DNA of 64,000 nucleotides, taken from assembly GCF_012395185.1 (NCBI RefSeq), contig NZ_JAAZTU010000014.1, positions 44,055 to 108,054 of the forward strand, written 5' to 3'. A program made the position numbers and the translations under genes. This DNA is from Vibrio aestuarianus. GTDB taxonomy: Bacteria; Pseudomonadota; Gammaproteobacteria; Enterobacterales; Vibrionaceae. Below the pieces are notes generated by a model that made no database searches, was not told the origin of the DNA, and worked only from the letters and a program-made list of their open reading frames with translations. This document shows, piece by piece, positions 60,300 to 64,000 of this stretch. Numbering within the stretch: the stretch's first letter is position 1; each line of letters opens with the position of its first letter.

Positions 60300-61676
60300 A
60301 TGGAAATGATGACCCCAAGTAGCGATCCTACTTACTTATTAACGATAGCTTTATGCGCTATTGCTGCCTTACTAATATTAATTATGAAGCTGAAAGTACA
60401 TGCGTTTGCTTCATTGACACTAGTCAGTTTAGGTACGGCTATTGCGACTGGTGTTTCTGCTGAAAAAGTAGTTCCGACCATGATGTCTGGCTTTGGTGGA
60501 ACGTTAGCCTCGGTAGCGTTATTGGTTGGCTTAGGTGCGATGATTGGCAAAATTTTAGAAGTAACTGGCGGGGCAAAAGTATTGGCAGATACTTTAATTG
60601 GCCGATTTAGTGAAGATAAAGCACCGCTTGCGCTTGGTGTTGCTTCCTTGCTATTTGGTTTCCCGATCTTTTTTGACGCCGGTTTGATTGTGATGATGCC
60701 GATCATCTTTAGTATCGCCAAACGTTTTGGTGGTTCACCGCTTAAATATGCATTACCTTCGGCGGGTGCGTTTGCTGTTATGCATGCCTTTGTTCCACCA
60801 CATCCAGGGCCTGTCGCAGCTTCTGACTTACTTGGTGCTGATCTTGGTTTATTGCTGCTTGTTGGTATCTTGGTTGCCATTCCTACTTGGTATTTTGGCG
60901 CATATTTATTTGGTTTGTATGCGGGTAAGAAATTTGATATCCCCCTATCCAAAGCCTTTTTCAATACTGACCAAATTATAGATGAAAACAAACTGCCAAA
61001 ATTCACCACAGTATTAGCTATCTTGGTTATGCCTGTACTGCTCATATTTATGGATACTGGTTTAAATACGTTGTCTGTTGCAGGTGTTATTGATGGTAAA
61101 ACACCATTGGTCGAGTTTTTACGTATGCTTGGTAAAACACCAGTAGCCCTGCTGATTACACTATTAACGTGCTTGTTTGTGTTTGCTAAAGATTTTGGAA
61201 TGAGTAAGCTTGAGAAGCTGTGCAGTGATTCGTTAGCGCCTATTTGTGCAGTTATTTTAGTGACCGGTGCGGGCGGTATGTTTGGTGGGGTATTGCGTGC
61301 TAGTGGGATTGGTCAAGCATTGGCTGACGTGTTATCCGATACTGGTATGCCAATCATTGTTGCGGCTTTTGTTATTTCAACTTGTTTACGTGTAGCACAA
61401 GGTTCAGCAACCGTTGCATTGACAACTACCGCTGCCTTGATTGCGCCGATAGTGGCACAAACTACAGGTTTGAGTGAGCTTGACCTTTGCTTTATCGTGA
61501 TTGCGATTGCTGGTGGGGCAACGGTTCTATCACACTTCAATGATTCGGGTTTCTGGCTTGTTTCTCGCTTGATGGAAATGGATGAGAAAACCACACTTAA
61601 AACTTGGACGGTGATGGAAACACTGCTTGGTAGTATTGCGTTTGTGATTGTCGCTGTCCTAAGCTTCTTATTATAA
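60300..61676 (+). CDS. GntP-family gluconate:H+ symporter (GntU-like)
   Basis: A 458-aa polytopic carrier of the GntP family. Marks include FGGTLASVALLVGLGAMIGKILE, FDAGLIVMMPIIFSIAK, AFVPPHPGPVAASDL, RVAQGSATVALTTTAAL and LSHFNDSGFWLVSRL. The C-terminal half is nearer GntU than GntT. I start at ATG 60300 because AAAGG is well placed; the open frame extends 19 codons upstream over the GntR boxes. It imports gluconate for GntK and is followed 26 bases later by eda. Confidence 0.92.
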   Translation: MEMMTPSSDPTYLLTIALCAIAALLILIMKLKVHAFASLTLVSLGTAIATGVSAEKVVPTMMSGFGGTLASVALLVGLGAMIGKILEVTGGAKVLADTLIGRFSEDKAPLALGVASLLFGFPIFFDAGLIVMMPIIFSIAKRFGGSPLKYALPSAGAFAVMHAFVPPHPGPVAASDLLGADLGLLLLVGILVAIPTWYFGAYLFGLYAGKKFDIPLSKAFFNTDQIIDENKLPKFTTVLAILVMPVLLIFMDTGLNTLSVAGVIDGKTPLVEFLRMLGKTPVALLITLLTCLFVFAKDFGMSKLEKLCSDSLAPICAVILVTGAGGMFGGVLRASGIGQALADVLSDTGMPIIVAAFVISTCLRVAQGSATVALTTTAALIAPIVAQTTGLSELDLCFIVIAIAGGATVLSHFNDSGFWLVSRLMEMDEKTTLKTWTVMETLLGSIAFVIVAVLSFLL

Positions 61677-61702
61677 AGAGCTTCTCAATATAAGGTTATG
61701 AA

Positions 61703-62311
61703 ATGAAAACTCTTGAACAACGATTGAAAGAAATCAAAATCGTCCCTGTGATTGCGATTAATGATGCCAGCCAAGCGATACCTTTAGCAAAGGTGTTGGT
61801 TGAAAATGGGTTGCCATGCGCGGAAGTCACCTTTAGAACAGAAGCGGCTGTAGAATCGATTCGTTTGATGCGTGAAGCCTACCCGGAAATGCTGATTGGC
61901 GCAGGTACAGTGCTGACTACGGCGCAGGTTGACCAAGCGATTGAAGCGGGTGTTGATTTTGTGGTGAGTCCCGGTTTTAACCCAACCACTGTGAAATATT
62001 GTCAACAGCGCAACATAGCGATCGTTCCAGGAGTGAACAACCCGAGTTTGGTTGAACAAGCGATGGAAATGGGTTTGTGCACATTAAAATTTTTCCCAGC
62101 AGAGCCTTCGGGTGGCGTGGCAATGCTCAAAGCGTTGACAGCCGTTTATCCAGTGAACTTTATGCCCACAGGTGGCGTTAGCCCAAGTAACGTTCAAGAC
62201 TATTTGTCGATTAAATCTGTTGTGGCTTGTGGCGGTACGTGGATGGTTCCAACCGATCTAATGGATCAAGGTGATTGGCAGGGCATTGCTGAACTGGTAA
62301 AAGCACTGTAA
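61703..62311 (+). CDS. eda: KDPG / 4-hydroxy-2-oxoglutarate aldolase Eda
   Basis: A 202-aa class I aldolase that splits KDPG to pyruvate and glyceraldehyde 3-phosphate. VIAINDASQAIPLAKVL, the general-base Glu in EVTFRTEAAVESI, GAGTVLTTAQVDQAIEAG, the Schiff-base Lys in LKFFPAEPSGG and MPTGGVSPSN are all present. Length matches E. coli Eda (213 aa) closely. It shares the permease transcript, completing gluconate catabolism with gntK and edd. Confidence 0.95.
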   Translation: MKTLEQRLKEIKIVPVIAINDASQAIPLAKVLVENGLPCAEVTFRTEAAVESIRLMREAYPEMLIGAGTVLTTAQVDQAIEAGVDFVVSPGFNPTTVKYCQQRNIAIVPGVNNPSLVEQAMEMGLCTLKFFPAEPSGGVAMLKALTAVYPVNFMPTGGVSPSNVQDYLSIKSVVACGGTWMVPTDLMDQGDWQGIAELVKAL

Positions 62312-62327
62312 TACAGAACAAAAACGA

Positions 62328-62355
62328 AACGGCTTGCTTTGGTAAGCCGTTCTTT
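62328..62355 (+). terminator. rho-independent terminator of eda
   Basis: AACGGCTT (62328-62335) pairs with AAGCCGTT (62344-62351) over an 8-base loop, followed by CTTTTG. Confidence 0.8.
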
Positions 62356-62367
62356 TGCCTAAATTTG

Positions 62368-62495
62368 ATATACCGAACAACTTGAAGTTACAGCTGTGTT
62401 GGTTACGTTCTCTCACCCTAAGCATATAGTTTATCTAGGCTCATCGGGATGAACTCACTGGCCGCCTACCTGCAACTTTAAGTTGTTTGGATATA
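62368..62495. repeat. ERIC-like intergenic repeat
   Basis: A 128-base imperfect palindrome. The left end ATATACCGAACAACTTGAAG and the right end CTTTAAGTTGTTTGGATATA are inverted copies. Inside are CTGTGTTGGTTACGTTCTCT, CACCCTAAGC, CATCGGGATGAACTCACTGG and CCGCCTACCTGCAAC, matching the order and length (~127 bp) of enterobacterial repetitive intergenic consensus elements, which are common in Vibrio. It lies between eda and the EamA gene. Confidence 0.8.
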
Positions 62496-62572
62496 ATAAA
62501 AATTTAACTGACCTAACGTGCGATAAAAATTGCCGTTACAATCGCCTTCTTCATCATTCAATAAGCTTAATT

Positions 62573-63436
62573 ATGTATTCCAATCGGCGAGCTGAACTTA
62601 TTCTAGTTGTGACCACATTGCTGGCCGCCGCTGGATGGGTCTTTTCCAAACAAGCAATCCAGGGGTTGCCACCTTTTGGCTTTATTGGGGTGCGCTTTCT
62701 TTTAGCGTCGCTGTGCCTACTGCCATTTTGTCTTAAAGCGCTGCGCCAAGCCTCACTGCACGATTGTTTAAAATCGATGAGTGTGGGTGTGTTATTAGGT
62801 GGCTCGATTTTTTGCTGGATCCACGCGATTTCCATTAGCGACACGTTAGGCGAGGGCGCATTCATCATGAGCCTCTCTATGCTGTTTGTTCCGTTATTAG
62901 CATGGCCGCTGTTTGGCACTAAACCGGCGCGCGCATTTTGGTTGTCGCTACCCATTGCACTGATTGGGCTTTTTTTACTGTCGTGGAACGGGGAGTGGGT
63001 CGTCGCGACCAGTCAGTTGTGGTTTATTGCTGCGGCCTTTAGCCTGGCATTGCATTTTAACTTTAACAGTCGTTTTTCGGCTAATCTGCCGCCGATGTTG
63101 CTCACTACATTACAACTGTTTGTTGGCGGCTGCCTTGGGGTATTACTCTCTTTACTGTTTGAGTCATGGCCAGATCAAATAAGTTTGATGACATGGAAGT
63201 GGCTTGCTCTGAGCGTATTACTCGCCACCAGTTTGCGGTATTTGATGCAAACCGTAGGTCAAAAGCACGCCAACCCCACCAATGCGGCGATATTAATGCT
63301 GCTTGAGCCAATCTGGACACTGGTTCTGAGCGTGCTGATTTATGATGAATCGATGCCAGCGAATAAGATTTTCGGCTGCGGCTTGCTGCTCTGTTCGCTT
63401 CTTTTCTATCGAATAGGCCATTTTCGTCATCGCTGA
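62573..63436 (+). CDS. EamA/DMT-family transporter
   Basis: A 287-aa permease with ten predicted helices in two EamA repeats. Marks are FSKQAIQGLPPFGFIGVRFL in the first repeat and NAAILMLLEPIWTLVLSVLI in the second, the usual EamA end block, then DESMPANKIFGCGLLL. The family exports amino acids or other metabolites; no substrate can be named. I start at ATG 62573, because the longer open frame begins inside the ERIC-like repeat. Confidence 0.88.
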   Translation: MYSNRRAELILVVTTLLAAAGWVFSKQAIQGLPPFGFIGVRFLLASLCLLPFCLKALRQASLHDCLKSMSVGVLLGGSIFCWIHAISISDTLGEGAFIMSLSMLFVPLLAWPLFGTKPARAFWLSLPIALIGLFLLSWNGEWVVATSQLWFIAAAFSLALHFNFNSRFSANLPPMLLTTLQLFVGGCLGVLLSLLFESWPDQISLMTWKWLALSVLLATSLRYLMQTVGQKHANPTNAAILMLLEPIWTLVLSVLIYDESMPANKIFGCGLLLCSLLFYRIGHFRHR

Positions 63437-63821
63437 AATCATCGCAAATCTTTCAAAACGGTTTTGCTGCATAGTTTCTAGAGCTAAGGTGGGTTGGGCT
63501 GTAGTCATTGAATGCCTCTTTATCACAATGTAGTGCTATTGTGCATCGTCTAAAGGTTGACAAATATGCTTTTTGGCAGCTTACCAACAGGGTTGTTGAT
63601 AAAGGATCATCGAGTTCCTCCACCTTTTAGATAGGGGGAGGCTAGCAGAGGGGATTGCCTTGTCCATAAAACTTATTGAAGTTATTGAACAAACACCCAC
63701 CCTAACCCTCCCCTTGGAGGAGAGGGAGCTGGCATTGTGTGCATTGATAGTGTGGAGAATATGATTATTGGGGCTGATAAATTATTTTGGGGAATTGACA
63801 TTGAGCGAGTAAAGCCGCCAA
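63437..63821. other. repeat-rich intergenic region
   Basis: No well-supported gene. A minus-strand frame (ATG at 63506-63508 down to 63293) has a good ribosome binding site (AAGAGGCATTC) and reads MTTAQPTLALETMQQNRFER, but most of it is antisense to the EamA gene; it is at best uncertain. CTCCACC...GGGGGAGG (63617-63641) and CCCTCCCC...GAGAGGGAG (63706-63730) are hairpin-forming, of the CACCCTAACCCTCCCC type often repeated between genes in Vibrio and relatives. Confidence 0.4.
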
Positions 63822-63946
63822 TCAATCTAAACCAATATCTCGTTTCATATGTTCGCTAAGCTCACTCGTATTTCGTACATTGATTTTACTTTTATAGTGG
63901 CTAGTTCTCATCTCATCACCAAATAATTTAACAAACACTTTTGTAT
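63822..63946 (-). CDS. partial small protein with DUF1127-like C terminus
   Basis: The minus-strand frame, open to the end of genuine sequence, reads KVFVKLFGDEMRTSHYKSK, then SELSEHMKRDIGLD and stop. The tail L(S/D)(E/D)HM-x-(R/K)DIGL is typical of DUF1127 proteins (~50-70 aa), which are linked to phosphate and RNA metabolism in other bacteria. The start lies beyond the contig end unless ATG at 63909-63911 is used. Confidence 0.4.
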
Positions 63947-64000
63947 CTGTCTCTTATACAACTCTGACGCTGCCGACGACTAGTCGAGTGTACATACCGG
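63947..64000 (+). other. Illumina Nextera adapter read-through, not genomic
   Basis: CTGTCTCTTATACA (63947-63960) is the Tn5 mosaic end, continued by ACTCTGACGCTGCCGACGA where the Nextera read-through is CATCTGACGCTGCCGACGA. The next eight bases, CTAGTCGA, fit an i5 index (reverse complement TCGACTAG), and GTGTA then starts the P5-side sequence before quality decays. These 54 bases should be trimmed. Confidence 0.93.

Noticed and set aside
60332..61045. 237-codon minus-strand frame
   Set aside because: Entirely antisense to the gluconate permease, with Lys/Pro/Ser bias typical of a reversed membrane-protein gene.
63947..63965. Tn5 end as evidence of a transposon
   Set aside because: It is continuous with Nextera adapter and index sequence, so it is a library artefact.

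Overview
The window looks like one contig end from a Vibrio chromosome (genus-level call). The gene set and protein sequences are Vibrio-like: a menFDHBCE operon, the rhombosortase/DTW pair, a decR–tesB–ybaY–atl block, a CdgH-like diguanylate cyclase beside the 4.5S RNA gene, YidE, and an Entner-Doudoroff/gluconate cluster with GntR boxes. The last 54 bases (63947-64000) are not genomic. They match Illumina Nextera read-through (Tn5 mosaic end, adapter, i5-like index), so true sequence stops near 63946.

1-25.3 kb is ordinary core genome: sohB; rrtA and a DTW-domain tRNA modification gene; dgt and yfbR (nucleotide pool control); alaA; the menaquinone operon menF-menD-menH-menB-menC-menE; a missed 57-aa membrane protein; a YeiH-type permease; an LplT-PlsC fusion under a TetR-like regulator; a Tim44-domain protein; DUF1244; a cysteine-synthase-fold enzyme divergent from decR; tesB, ybaY and atl; and a two-SBP GGDEF protein.

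25.3-48 kb is accessory DNA beginning right after ffs (4.5S RNA). Eight bases past ffs lies what looks like a Tn7-type transposon end: a 5' TGT and three tandem ~20-bp sites with a CAAAATA core. It is followed by a 67-codon tnsA-like remnant. ffs is a known attachment site for Tn7-like and CRISPR-associated transposons, so this is probably the scar of one. Next come a type I secretion operon (two ABC proteins with eroded ATPase motifs plus an HlyD adaptor) and, convergent to it, a 1926-aa VCBS/cadherin-like giant protein carrying a 2-kb internal duplication. Then follow 1.1 kb of AT-rich DNA, a frameshifted ORF, an outer membrane protein gene cut by an IS630-family element, an ABC-F protein that has lost its second Walker B, a GNAT, an orphan permuted-papain-like protein, a chimeric AspT/RCK gene, a ClsC-like phospholipase D protein and two ISAs1 transposase remnants.

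48-63.9 kb returns to core-like content: a VOC protein with palindromic operators, yidE, a CHASE-PAS hybrid kinase overlapping a REC-GGDEF regulator, gntR, edd-gntK divergent from a gluconate permease and eda (with tandem GntR boxes between), an ERIC-like repeat, an EamA permease, and repeat-rich sequence to the contig end.

Functional links: the men genes supply demethylmenaquinone/menaquinone for anaerobic respiration. GntR, permease, GntK, Edd and Eda form a complete gluconate-to-pyruvate plus glyceraldehyde-3-phosphate route. The secretion operon and the giant VCBS protein are probably transporter and cargo. Three signalling proteins point to c-di-GMP or phosphorelay control of surface behaviour.
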